Both the position numbers and the translations under genes were made by a program. Below, piece by piece: positions 54,871-63,614 of a DNA stretch of 64,000 nucleotides. Below the pieces are notes generated by a model. It worked only from the letters and a program-made list of their open reading frames with translations. It did not search any database and was not told the origin of the DNA. Numbering within the stretch: the stretch's first letter is position 1; each line of letters opens with the position of its first letter. Source of the stretch: Maribacter cobaltidurans (GTDB lineage Bacteria; Bacteroidota; Bacteroidia; Flavobacteriales; Flavobacteriaceae); the NCBI RefSeq assembly GCF_002269385.1, contig NZ_CP022957.1, forward strand, positions 4,575,958-4,639,957, written 5' to 3'.

Positions 54871-56856
54871 TTACGGAATGATGGAAAGTTCCCTTTTTTC
54901 AAAAGTCCTAAGCCCTTCCAGTAACCAATTTTTATACGTATCGGCATCCGTATTTTGAATGGACGTATTCAACACCTCCAAGTCCGGTGACAACAACACA
55001 TAAAAAGGCTGGGACACGGCATTAAAATTCACATCCTGGAAAGTTCCCCATTTTTGGGCAATATTACCGATGCGTTTTATTCGTCCGGAATCGTATTGAA
55101 AATTAAACTGTTCCTCTTCCGGTAGTTCCTTTCGGTCATCCACATATAGGGAGATAAGCACGTAGTCATTTTTTAGGATTTGATATACATCTGGCTCGCT
55201 CCACACGTTCTCCTCCATTTTCCTACAGTTGACACATGCCCATCCGGTAAAGTCCAACAAAATAGGTTTTTCTTGTTCCTTGGCATAGGCCAATCCAGTT
55301 TCAAAGTCCTTAAAGCAGTCGATGCCCAATGGACAATCTGATTCCTGTTCAAAAACACTGTAAAATTCCGGTGGCGGAAAACCGCTCAATAGTTTAAGAT
55401 TGGAAACCCCGGTAAGGCCCAATATCAGATATAAACTAAAAAGGGCACTTACAACCCCTACGGCAATCCTGCCCTTTGACAATTTTCCTTTGGGTCCGTC
55501 ATGCGGGAACCTGAAAATTCCAATAAGGTATAAGGTTGTCAATATTCCTATTAGAATCCAAATTCCAATAAAAACCTCTCTTTTTAGGATTCCCCAATGA
55601 CCCACCAAATCGGCATTGGAAAGGAATTTTAACGCTAGTGCAATCTCCAAAAAGCCCAGAACCACTTTAACCGTGGTCATCCATCCTCCGGATTTTGGAA
55701 GGGAATTCAACCAAGCTGGAAACAACGCAAATAAAGCAAACGGAAATGCCAAAGCCACCCCAAAACCGGTCATCCCGGCAGATAGATTAGTGGCCACATC
55801 TCCTTCTGCCAAGGTGGTACCTCCCAACAATCCCCCTAATATGGGTCCCGTACAGGAAAAGGATACGATTGCCAAGGTCACAGCCATAAAGAAGATTCCC
55901 AAGGCGCCACCTATCTTGGAGGATGCCGCATCCATCTTATTGGCCCAGGAACTTGGCAAGGTCAACTCATAATAGCCGAAAAAGGAAAACGCAAAGAATA
56001 TGAAAATGGCAAAAAAGGCCAAGTTTAGCCATACGTTTGTGGCAATAGTATTGAGTATCTGTGAATCGACCGAATCAAACAAATGAAAGGGCAGACTCAA
56101 AAGAAAATAGATCAGAACAATGAAAAAGCCATAGAGCAAGGCATTGGCTATTCCTTTGGACTTTTTCTCCGAATGCTTTGTGAAAAAGGAAACCGTAAGC
56201 GGAATCATGGGGAACACACATGGCGTCAATAAGGCAATAAGTCCTCCTAGAAATCCCAGACCAAAAATCACCCATAAATTGGAACCTGATCCAATATTTT
56301 CCTGACCTTGACTCAGGAGAGCCTTGTTCTTTAAATCCAATTTTAAGTTGGATGACAATAATTTGCTTTTTTCGTCCAACGCAACGGTATTCTCAATGGC
56401 CTCGGATCCATCCAAGGAGAATGTAAAATCGATATCCGCCGGGATACAGACTTCCTTACAAACTTGATAAAATAGGTTAACCTTGATTTGATTTACATCC
56501 GGATTCAAAAGTTTTATGCGTTGTGTAAAGATGGCCTCTTCCTTAAAAAAGGTTTCCTCTACCTCAAAAATATCGCTATACTCCTTTACGGTAAGGCTTT
56601 CCTCTGCACCTCCTACCAATTCATAATCCTTGCCCACTTCAGAAAAGGTCAATTCGCTGGGCAGGGCGCCTCCTTCATCCGTAAATTGGGAATACACATG
56701 CCACCCTTCATGAATATCCCCTTTTATAATCAAGTCAAATTCGGTGTCTGAAATTTTATTGACTTCGTGACTCCATATCACCGGGTTTTCATCACTCTGT
56801 GAAAAGCCCATAAATGGTACGAACAGAATAATAAATGCTACTAGTATATTTCTCAT
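54871..56856 (-). CDS. dsbD: Thiol:disulfide interchange protein DsbD
   Basis: Inner-membrane reductase passing electrons from cytoplasmic thioredoxin to the periplasm. The 661 residues have a signal peptide (LVAFIILFVPFMGFSQ), the DsbD alpha domain (about 25-160, cysteines in CKEVCIPADIDF), eight transmembrane helices (about 185-480, with TPCVFPMIPLTVSF and CTGPILGGLLGG), and a C-terminal thioredoxin domain with CVNC near 545. The start overlaps the tilS stop by ATGA. Confidence 0.93.
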   Translation of the reverse strand: MRNILVAFIILFVPFMGFSQSDENPVIWSHEVNKISDTEFDLIIKGDIHEGWHVYSQFTDEGGALPSELTFSEVGKDYELVGGAEESLTVKEYSDIFEVEETFFKEEAIFTQRIKLLNPDVNQIKVNLFYQVCKEVCIPADIDFTFSLDGSEAIENTVALDEKSKLLSSNLKLDLKNKALLSQGQENIGSGSNLWVIFGLGFLGGLIALLTPCVFPMIPLTVSFFTKHSEKKSKGIANALLYGFFIVLIYFLLSLPFHLFDSVDSQILNTIATNVWLNLAFFAIFIFFAFSFFGYYELTLPSSWANKMDAASSKIGGALGIFFMAVTLAIVSFSCTGPILGGLLGGTTLAEGDVATNLSAGMTGFGVALAFPFALFALFPAWLNSLPKSGGWMTTVKVVLGFLEIALALKFLSNADLVGHWGILKREVFIGIWILIGILTTLYLIGIFRFPHDGPKGKLSKGRIAVGVVSALFSLYLILGLTGVSNLKLLSGFPPPEFYSVFEQESDCPLGIDCFKDFETGLAYAKEQEKPILLDFTGWACVNCRKMEENVWSEPDVYQILKNDYVLISLYVDDRKELPEEEQFNFQYDSGRIKRIGNIAQKWGTFQDVNFNAVSQPFYVLLSPDLEVLNTSIQNTDADTYKNWLLEGLRTFEKRELSIIP

Positions 56857-58157
56857 TGTATTGCTATGCTTAATATCTGCTTTGTTGTATCCTTCACTTT
56901 AAATCGGTCATCCGCGCGTCTTCCTATTACCCAAACGACTTCATCGTTTGAGCAAAGCAACCATTGTTCCTTCTTGGCAAAAAGGTCCAATTTTTCGTCC
57001 TTGAAATACTTGGAAAGTTTCTTTTTTCCCTGCATTCCCAAAGGATAGAAATAGTCGCCTTCCTTCCATTTCCTTACGGTCAACGGAAACTTTAACGTAT
57101 TTTTATCAACATAAATTATATTCCCTTGGTTATCCTTTTTTTCGGATACCTGCTTTATTTCCAAACCTATAGGCTGCTGAATCTGGATTACACCTTCCTG
57201 TATCTCAAACTCCTCCTGCTCCTCCCCTTCATTTTTGCCCAAAATAAGATGATTTCGGTTTTTGAGCAGCACATAATTTTCAGCATAAATAGTTTTTCCA
57301 CTCAGGGCATCCAGCAAAAGCAGGATATCGTTCCATTGCGTAAAACCATACTCCTGAAATAAACCATGCAAGTACCCTTCAATGGGTTGTAGCTTTTTTA
57401 ATTCCGATATCGAAATTTTCCAATGTTGACCGTCCGTCTTAAAAAGTTCCCGCTTTACCCTTTTGAGTTCACTTTTTGAAATTTCCCGGGTCTCCTTGAG
57501 GTAACCCAAAGTCCTTTCAAAATTATCCATAAAGGTAGGATGCAGTTCCTTGAGCTTGGGAACAATTTCCAATCGGATTTTGTTTCGAAGGTATTTGGTA
57601 TCGGAATTACTTTCATCTTCCCTCCATTCCAAGTTGCATTCCTGGGCATACTCCAAAATACGTTGTCGTGTAAACTTAAGCAGGGGACGTCGTATTTGGT
57701 TCGAAGTTTCCGGAATGCCCGTTAAACCTTCTATCCCGGTACCCCGGGACAGATTGATCAAAAAGGTTTCCAGGTTGTCATCTGCATGATGGGCAGTAAC
57801 CAAATACTCTATTGCGTGCTCCTCCATCAATCCCTTAAACCAATGATAGCGCAAGTCCCTGGCGGCCATTTGTACGGAAACGTTGTGGTTGTTCACATAG
57901 CCCATGGTATCAAAATGGGTCACATAAACAGGCTTACCCAACCGATGCCCCAGTTCCTTCACAAAATCCTCATCGCCATTACTATCCGCGCCCCTCAATC
58001 GAAAATTACAATGTGCCAAAATAAAATCCATATGGTTTTGCTTGCATAGATAAGACAGCAAAACACTGTCCAACCCGCCACTACATGCCAATAAAAATTT
58101 ATTTTTTAGCAGTTCTGGAAAGTTTTTGGAGATATGCGATTGAAAATCCTTGAGCAT
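56853..58157 (-). CDS. tilS: tRNA(Ile)-lysidine synthase
   Basis: Converts C34 of the minor tRNA-Ile to lysidine with ATP, so that it reads AUA. The 434 residues show the PP-loop ACSGGLDSVLLSYL (~24-37), CNFRLRGADSNGDE, TAHHADDNLETFLINLSRGTG and the C-terminal tRNA-binding domain (FPLTVRKWKEGDYFYPLGM). The AUA-rich coding of this genome makes the gene essential (inference). Coupled to dsbD. Confidence 0.95.
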   Translation of the reverse strand: MLKDFQSHISKNFPELLKNKFLLACSGGLDSVLLSYLCKQNHMDFILAHCNFRLRGADSNGDEDFVKELGHRLGKPVYVTHFDTMGYVNNHNVSVQMAARDLRYHWFKGLMEEHAIEYLVTAHHADDNLETFLINLSRGTGIEGLTGIPETSNQIRRPLLKFTRQRILEYAQECNLEWREDESNSDTKYLRNKIRLEIVPKLKELHPTFMDNFERTLGYLKETREISKSELKRVKRELFKTDGQHWKISISELKKLQPIEGYLHGLFQEYGFTQWNDILLLLDALSGKTIYAENYVLLKNRNHLILGKNEGEEQEEFEIQEGVIQIQQPIGLEIKQVSEKKDNQGNIIYVDKNTLKFPLTVRKWKEGDYFYPLGMQGKKKLSKYFKDEKLDLFAKKEQWLLCSNDEVVWVIGRRADDRFKVKDTTKQILSIAIQ

Positions 58158-58193
58158 GGCACAAAGTTAACCAATTATGTATTTGGACCTTGT

Positions 58194-59498
58194 TTAAAGT
58201 TCCTCCAAGACCTGTCGCATGGCCTTAGCTTTTAAAAGACATTCCAAATATTCCTTTTCTGGATCCGATTTAGCCGTGATGGCACCTCCCACAGCATAGG
58301 AAAGATATTTATTGGTGCTATTGTAAAGAATACTTCTAATGACCACATTAAAATCAAAATCGCCATCAGGAGTAAAATAGCCCACGGCCCCACTGTAAAC
58401 GCTTCTTTTGAAGGATTCAACCTCTTCTATAACTTTCATGGCGGATACTTTGGGAGCCCCAGTCATGCTGCCCATGGGAAAACAACTTCGTATAATGTCC
58501 ACCGGGTTTTCATCGTCACCTACTTCGCATGAAATGGTTGAAATCATTTGATGGACCTGCGGAAAAGAATATATTTTGCACAATTCCTCGACCTGTACTG
58601 TGCCCTTTAATGCATTCTTGGAAAGGTCGTTTCGAACTAAATCCACGATCATCACATTTTCAGATCGCTCCTTTTCATCCTTACCCAATTTCTTTTTTAA
58701 TGCTTCATCTTCATCGGGATTATGGGATCTGGCGGCCGTTCCCTTGATCGGTTGGCTTATTATTTTGTTTCCTTCCTTTTTTAAAAATCGCTCGGGACTG
58801 GCACAGAGCACATATTTATCCCATACTTTCATAAATGTTGCAAAGGGAGGTTTTGAAATTTCATTCAGCCTTTCATAAATAGACAAAGGATTCAAGTCCA
58901 ACCCTTCACAATAAAATTCCTGACAAAAATTAACCTCATAAATATCGCCATGATGGATATGCCCCAATATCCGCTCTAACTTTTCAAAGTACTCGTCCTT
59001 AAAGATGCGCATTCTTATAGATGGTCTTTCCTTTTTTTCGTGATGTGCAGGTGGAGCCCCATCGATGACCAAAATAGTTTCAAAATCCTTTTGGATTTCA
59101 TCGGCTACAAGGTTCATATACAGGAAAGTGATTTCCGAACCCTTAATCTGAATGATTTTTTTGGGCTGAAAAAAGTATAGTTCCGGAAAGTCCAACCCAT
59201 CAAAGTTTTGGGAAACCAAATCTTCCACGTCATTCTTTAAATCGTATGAAAGATACCCTAATATCCAATCGTTTACCTGTGACTGATATTCCTTTAAATC
59301 ATTAAATGCATTAAAGGAATCCGTGGAAATACCAGTTAGTCCATCCACGGCCACAAGCACATCAAAGGAAGCATATGAATGATTATGTTCGTTCGAGTCC
59401 AACCAGACAATTTCATCGAAGTCTTCTGTCCAACGGAGCAGGCTTTTTTTGAATGATGCGATGTCCTCAACGGTATGAACAATCTGTTTCCTCAACAA
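58194..59498 (-). CDS. pabB: Aminodeoxychorismate synthase component I
   Basis: Chorismate-using enzyme of folate synthesis. The 434 residues of the anthranilate-synthase I family show PIKGTAARS (~251), where the Lys marks PabB instead of TrpE (which has Ala), NVMIVDLVRNDLS, FPMGSMTGAPKVSAMKVIEE and YSGAVGYFTPDGD. The start is TTG at 59498: it follows the preceding stop by 2 bases and no in-frame ATG precedes the conserved part. No pabA or pabC gene is adjacent. Confidence 0.9.
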   Translation of the reverse strand: MLRKQIVHTVEDIASFKKSLLRWTEDFDEIVWLDSNEHNHSYASFDVLVAVDGLTGISTDSFNAFNDLKEYQSQVNDWILGYLSYDLKNDVEDLVSQNFDGLDFPELYFFQPKKIIQIKGSEITFLYMNLVADEIQKDFETILVIDGAPPAHHEKKERPSIRMRIFKDEYFEKLERILGHIHHGDIYEVNFCQEFYCEGLDLNPLSIYERLNEISKPPFATFMKVWDKYVLCASPERFLKKEGNKIISQPIKGTAARSHNPDEDEALKKKLGKDEKERSENVMIVDLVRNDLSKNALKGTVQVEELCKIYSFPQVHQMISTISCEVGDDENPVDIIRSCFPMGSMTGAPKVSAMKVIEEVESFKRSVYSGAVGYFTPDGDFDFNVVIRSILYNSTNKYLSYAVGGAITAKSDPEKEYLECLLKAKAMRQVLEEL

Positions 59499-59500
59499 TC

Positions 59501-60037
59501 TCAGTTCAAGGATTTTAGAAAAGCATTGAGTACTGATCGATGGTTATCGGCCAATTCGGTATCCAGAATTCCCTTTTTCCTATCAAAATTTTCACTGAAA
59601 CTGGGCAAGGAAAAAGTACCGGTTACATGAGCGCCAAACCTGGTAAAAAGTTTATCGGATACTTCCAAAGCTCCTATAGCCCCTCTCTTGCCTTTGGAGG
59701 TTGACATGAGCATAACCTTCTTGTCCCTGATAAAGTTTCTGTCCAACCTGGATAGCCAATCCAAAAGATTTTTAAAATAAGCCGATGGATAGCTATTATG
59801 TTCATTGACCGAAACAATAACCCCCTTTGAAAATTGAATGTCCCTTTTAATCTCATTAAGGGAATTGGAAAAACCATGTTCTATTTCATGATCTTCACTA
59901 TACATGGGAAACGGGCAATTAGACATGTTCATGAGTCGTACTTCTTCTCCTTCGATTAGGGAGCACGTATATTTTACCAATTCAAAATTTATGGAAGTGG
60001 AAGAATTACTTCCGGCAAAAGCCAATATAAAGGACAT
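59501..60037 (-). CDS. NADPH-dependent FMN reductase family protein
   Basis: Flavodoxin-fold oxidoreductase of 178 residues. AFAGSNSSTSINFELVKYT gives the phosphate-binding loop (~7-20), GVIVSVNEHNSYPSAYFKNLLDWLS the flavin-contact region (about 72-96), and KKVMLMSTSKGKRG follows. Its physiological substrate is unknown. It precedes pabB by 2 bases, so they share a transcript. Confidence 0.85.
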   Translation of the reverse strand: MSFILAFAGSNSSTSINFELVKYTCSLIEGEEVRLMNMSNCPFPMYSEDHEIEHGFSNSLNEIKRDIQFSKGVIVSVNEHNSYPSAYFKNLLDWLSRLDRNFIRDKKVMLMSTSKGKRGAIGALEVSDKLFTRFGAHVTGTFSLPSFSENFDRKKGILDTELADNHRSVLNAFLKSLN

Positions 60038-60058
60038 AGTATACCTTATGAAGTTGAA

Positions 60059-60073
60059 GGACTAAAATAGTCC
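60059..60073. promoter_or_regulatory. Palindrome upstream of the FMN reductase-pabB unit
   Basis: GGACTA-AAA-TAGTCC is a perfect inverted repeat 22 bases before the ATG at 60037. On the minus strand it overlaps TATTTTAG, a near -7 match. Confidence 0.4.
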
Positions 60074-60168
60074 AAAAGCCGTTGAGTTACCAGTAATTTA
60101 TCTAATTTCGCAGCTTAAAAGATCCAATTCCACTGTAAATTAAGTATATAGGGTATTTAAGTTTCTTT

Positions 60169-61353
60169 ATGGACAAACGGAGTACAAGGTTGTTTTTTAT
60201 AGACGCTATTAGGGCTTGGGCTATTTTAATGATGCTTCAAGGCCATTTTATAGATGGGCTGCTAGACCCCATCTATCGGGATAGTTCCAATACCGTGTAT
60301 ACTATATGGAAATATTTTAGGGGGATAACGGCACCGGTATTTTTTACGGTTTCGGGATTTATCTTCACTTATCTGCTAATAAAGGTTCCACAGACAGGCT
60401 GGAATAATCCTCGGGTAAAAAAAGGAATCAAAAGAGGATTGCAATTATTGTTCTTTGGCTATCTACTACGATCGAATCTTTTTGGGCTTTTCAAAGGGGA
60501 AATTTACAGCTCCTTTTTATTGGTAGATGTTCTGCATTGCATCGGGCTTTCCATCTTGAGTATCATTGCTATGTACCTCCTCACGACAAAATTGAACAAA
60601 TGGTTATTTCCATTGGTTCTTCTGTCATGTACCCTAGTACTCTTTATTTTTGAACCGATATACAAGGGATTTGATTATAATGGTCTCCCAATATGGCTTG
60701 CCAATTATTTCACAAAGGCCAATGGTTCCGTATTTACCATAATACCTTGGTTGGGCTATGCTACCGTAGGCGCATTTATATCAATTATTTTCTCAAGATT
60801 TAAGGAAAACAACTATTTATATCCTGTTGCCATACCCGTGTTTGCCGTAAGCGGAATTGTATTGATGTGGCTTTCCTCCCCATTGTTTGACCTCTTGTAC
60901 AGCATCACCGGCCTACAGTTATTCTTTGATATTTCATCCAATAATTATTTGTTTATCAGACTAGGGGATGTTTTGGTAGTATTCTCCATTTTTATGCTAT
61001 TTAGGCGCTTTTTAACCAACCAAACAGGACTACGTCTTGGTCAAAGTACATTATCCATTTATATCATCCACTTTATAATCCTTTATGGAAGTTTTACCGG
61101 GTTTGGACTCTACCGCTTTTTCCATCATTCCTTGGGCCCATGGCCGACAGTTTTAGGAGCCTTAGGTTTCATGTTGATCTGTTCCTATTTAGCCCTAAAA
61201 TTTGAGGACCATAAACCGTGGATAAAGGAAGGTTTCAATCGATTCATCTGTATTCTTAGACTTCAAACCGAACGCTTTGCCGTTGTAAGTTTTAATATAC
61301 TTAGAACGTTGACCTATCGATTGGTTCAGTTATTGGGATTACAGAAAAATTAA
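60169..61353 (+). CDS. Membrane acyltransferase, DUF1624/HGSNAT-like
   Basis: A 394-residue inner-membrane protein with about ten helices. RLFFIDAIRAWAILMMLQGH gives the R/D...H start typical of the heparan-alpha-glucosaminide N-acetyltransferase catalytic domain, followed by FRGITAPVFFTVSGFIFTYL and RLGQSTLSIYIIHFIILYG near the end. It likely acetylates or acylates a surface glycan or lipid; the acceptor is not known. It is monocistronic with a strong terminator. Confidence 0.82.
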   Translation: MDKRSTRLFFIDAIRAWAILMMLQGHFIDGLLDPIYRDSSNTVYTIWKYFRGITAPVFFTVSGFIFTYLLIKVPQTGWNNPRVKKGIKRGLQLLFFGYLLRSNLFGLFKGEIYSSFLLVDVLHCIGLSILSIIAMYLLTTKLNKWLFPLVLLSCTLVLFIFEPIYKGFDYNGLPIWLANYFTKANGSVFTIIPWLGYATVGAFISIIFSRFKENNYLYPVAIPVFAVSGIVLMWLSSPLFDLLYSITGLQLFFDISSNNYLFIRLGDVLVVFSIFMLFRRFLTNQTGLRLGQSTLSIYIIHFIILYGSFTGFGLYRFFHHSLGPWPTVLGALGFMLICSYLALKFEDHKPWIKEGFNRFICILRLQTERFAVVSFNILRTLTYRLVQLLGLQKN

Positions 61354-61409
61354 TAATCCATTCCCTATAAGTACAATTTGTAAGTTTTATCCATTACTAT
61401 CTAAAAATA

Positions 61410-61437
61410 AAAAGGCCGCTCATGTGAGCGGCCTTTT
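61410..61437. terminator. Intrinsic terminator shared by convergent acyltransferase and lpdA genes
   Basis: AAAAGGCCGCTCA (61410-61422), loop TG, TGAGCGGCCTTTT (61425-61437). Perfect 13-bp stem with A and T tails on both sides, so bidirectional. Confidence 0.93.
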
Positions 61438-61455
61438 ACTTATAATATAGCATTC

Positions 61456-62862
61456 TTATACATGTAATGCGCGATCATCGGTTGCCGCTAAAGCCGCTTC
61501 CTTCACCGCTTCCGCATAAGTTGGATGTGCATGGCTCATGCGGGAAATATCCTCGGCTGAAGCCCTAAATTCCATAGCCGTTACGGCTTCGGTAATCAAA
61601 TCGGCACAACGTGCCCCGATCATATGGACTCCCAAAACTTCATCGGTCTTCTTATCGGCCAATATCTTTACGAATCCGTCAATATCCATACTCGCTCGCG
61701 CACGACCTAAGGCCCTCATAGGGAATTGACCTACTTTATAGTCCACTCCGTCCTCCTTTAGTTCCTCTTCCGTTTTACCAACGGCGGCGACTTCTGGCCA
61801 TGTGTATACTACTCCAGGAATTAGATTATAATCAATATGCGGTTTTTGACCTGCCAACTGTTCAGCTACCAAAGTACCTTCTTCTTCAGCTTTGTGTGCG
61901 AGCATGGCTCCTTTGACCACATCACCAATGGCATATATATTGTCCACATTGGTTTTAAGATGTGCATCTACCTCAACCCTGCCCCTATCGTCCATTTTCA
62001 CACCTGCCGCTTCCAGATTTAAGCCATCAGTATATGGTTTTCTCCCCACGGAAACCAAACAATAGTCACCTTCAAAAGTCACTTCCTGCCCTTTTTTATC
62101 ATCGGCCTTAACCGTAACTTTATCTCCTTTCCGCTCTACGGATTTTACCTTGTGAGACAAGGCAAACTTGATTTTCTGTTTTTTCAAGACCTTCATGAGT
62201 TCCTTGGAAAGCGCGCCGTCCATTCCCGGAATAATTCGGTCCATATACTCTACCACGGTCACATCCGATCCTAGTCTGCTATAGACCTGACCAAGTTCCA
62301 AACCAATAACACCACCGCCAATAACGATCATGTGTTTTGGAATTTCCTTTAATTTCAATGCTTCGGTAGAGGTTATAACCCTTTCCTTGTCTATTTTGAT
62401 AAAAGGTAAACTTGATGGTTTGGAACCCGTAGCAATAATTATGTTCTTTGCTTCTATAGTTTCCGTTTTACCATCATTCTTTTTAATATTGACATGGGTG
62501 GCATCCTTAAAGCTCCCGATACCTTCATAAACATCTATTTTATTTTTGTCCATCAAAAACTGGATACCCTTTGTAGTCTGATCTACCACACCTTGCTTTC
62601 TAGCAATCATTTGCTCCAAATTGACCTTTACCTCTCCTGGAATTTCAATACCATGTTCCTCAAAATGGTTGATGGCATCGGCATAATGGTGCGATGAATC
62701 CAACAAGGCTTTTGAAGGGATACACCCTACATTAAGGCATGTACCTCCCAAGGTTGAATATTTTTCTATAATCGCTGTCTTCATTCCTAATTGGGCACAT
62801 CTAATGGCAGCTACATATCCTCCAGGCCCGGAGCCAATAATGGCTACATCGTATTGATTCAT
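61456..62862 (-). CDS. lpdA: Dihydrolipoyl dehydrogenase (E3)
   Basis: Flavoprotein that reoxidises dihydrolipoamide in 2-oxoacid dehydrogenase complexes. The 468 residues begin DVAIIGSGPGGYVAAIRC (FAD), with the redox disulfide in GGTCLNVGCIPSKALL (~39-54), GGGVIGLELGQVYSRLG (NAD), YAIGDVVKGAMLAHKAEEEG and the C-terminal His-Glu pair in SHAHPTYAEAVKEA. No complex partner is adjacent; the E1 at 1721-4135 is a possible partner. Confidence 0.96.
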   Translation of the reverse strand: MNQYDVAIIGSGPGGYVAAIRCAQLGMKTAIIEKYSTLGGTCLNVGCIPSKALLDSSHHYADAINHFEEHGIEIPGEVKVNLEQMIARKQGVVDQTTKGIQFLMDKNKIDVYEGIGSFKDATHVNIKKNDGKTETIEAKNIIIATGSKPSSLPFIKIDKERVITSTEALKLKEIPKHMIVIGGGVIGLELGQVYSRLGSDVTVVEYMDRIIPGMDGALSKELMKVLKKQKIKFALSHKVKSVERKGDKVTVKADDKKGQEVTFEGDYCLVSVGRKPYTDGLNLEAAGVKMDDRGRVEVDAHLKTNVDNIYAIGDVVKGAMLAHKAEEEGTLVAEQLAGQKPHIDYNLIPGVVYTWPEVAAVGKTEEELKEDGVDYKVGQFPMRALGRARASMDIDGFVKILADKKTDEVLGVHMIGARCADLITEAVTAMEFRASAEDISRMSHAHPTYAEAVKEAALAATDDRALHV

Positions 62863-62934
62863 AAATTTTAATTTTTACTCGCTTATCGAGATTTATTCTG
62901 CTACGACACTAATGTCGAAATTTAGTTAAAGTTC

Positions 62935-62962
62935 AAAAAATCCCATGGTCTTGACCCATGGT
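62935..62962 (-). terminator. Intrinsic terminator after the Lrp/AsnC gene
   Basis: Two copies of the self-complementary CCATGG (62956-62961 and 62943-62948) form a hairpin on the minus strand, followed by GGA and six T (62940-62935). Confidence 0.65.
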
Positions 62963-62997
62963 ATTTTATTAACGTAAAATTACTGCTTTTTTGAATT

Positions 62998-63456
62998 TTA
63001 GAGGGGTATAACGGTAGATTGCTTTACTTCTTTTATGGTAAAGGAACTCTGCGTGCTCCCAATATGCGGAATTGCAGTTAATTTGGACACCATAAAATTT
63101 CGATAATCCTCCATATCCCTTACATGGATTTTGAGAATATAATCGAAATCGCCGCTCAAATGATGGCACTCCACCACTTCCTGAAGTTTGAGTATCTCCC
63201 GCTCAAAATGCCGGATATTGTCCCGTGTATGCTGGACCAATTTTACATGGCAAAAGGCGGTAAAACCCTTATCGACCTTGAATCTATCGATTAATGCAAC
63301 GTAAGAGGTAATCACATGGGAGCGTTCCAACCGCTTGATACGTTCATATACCGCCGTTGCGGAAAGCCCTAGGATTAGGGCATATTCCTTTGTCGTTTTT
63401 TTACAGTCCGTTTGCAACAGCTCCAGTAATTTTCTATCTATCTCGTCAAATTTCAT
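62998..63456 (-). CDS. Lrp/AsnC family transcriptional regulator
   Basis: Amino-acid-responsive DNA-binding protein of 152 residues. The N-terminal winged helix (about 1-60: FDEIDRKLLELLQTD, YALILGLSATAVYERIKRLE) is followed by the effector-binding RAM domain (about 65-148: AFCHVKLVQHT, VVECHHLSGDFDYILKIHV). It is divergent from a PLP gene of sulfur amino acid metabolism, and phased boxes lie between them, so it likely controls that gene and itself. Confidence 0.93.
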   Translation of the reverse strand: MKFDEIDRKLLELLQTDCKKTTKEYALILGLSATAVYERIKRLERSHVITSYVALIDRFKVDKGFTAFCHVKLVQHTRDNIRHFEREILKLQEVVECHHLSGDFDYILKIHVRDMEDYRNFMVSKLTAIPHIGSTQSSFTIKEVKQSTVIPL

Positions 63457-63497
63457 ATCGGATTATTATTCTAAATTTTAACAACCTAAACGATTGA

Positions 63498-63544
63498 ATT
63501 TAGATTAATATTCTTTCAATTTAAATTATTTAGATTAAAATTCT
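63498..63544. promoter_or_regulatory. Two phased Lrp-type operator boxes
   Basis: ATTTAGATTAATATTCT (63498-63514) and ATTTAGATTAAAATTCT (63528-63544), 16 of 17 identical, 30 bases apart (about three helical turns). Each holds an imperfect palindrome of AGAwT-N3-AwTCT form. A third, inverted part-copy with CTAAAT lies at 63465-63476. Confidence 0.65.
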
Positions 63545-63561
63545 ATAACTTATTATATACA

Positions 63562-63592
63562 TTGACAATATAACTATTAAAATATACTTTTG
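63562..63592 (+). promoter_or_regulatory. Promoter of the methionine gamma-lyase-type gene
   Basis: TTG (63562-63564), 20 bases, and a perfect TACTTTTG (63585-63592), giving a start near 63598 and a 17-nt leader. The Lrp-type boxes end 18 bases upstream of the TTG, a position suited to activation. Confidence 0.78.
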
Positions 63593-63614
63593 ACGATATA
63601 CCTTAATCACAGTT

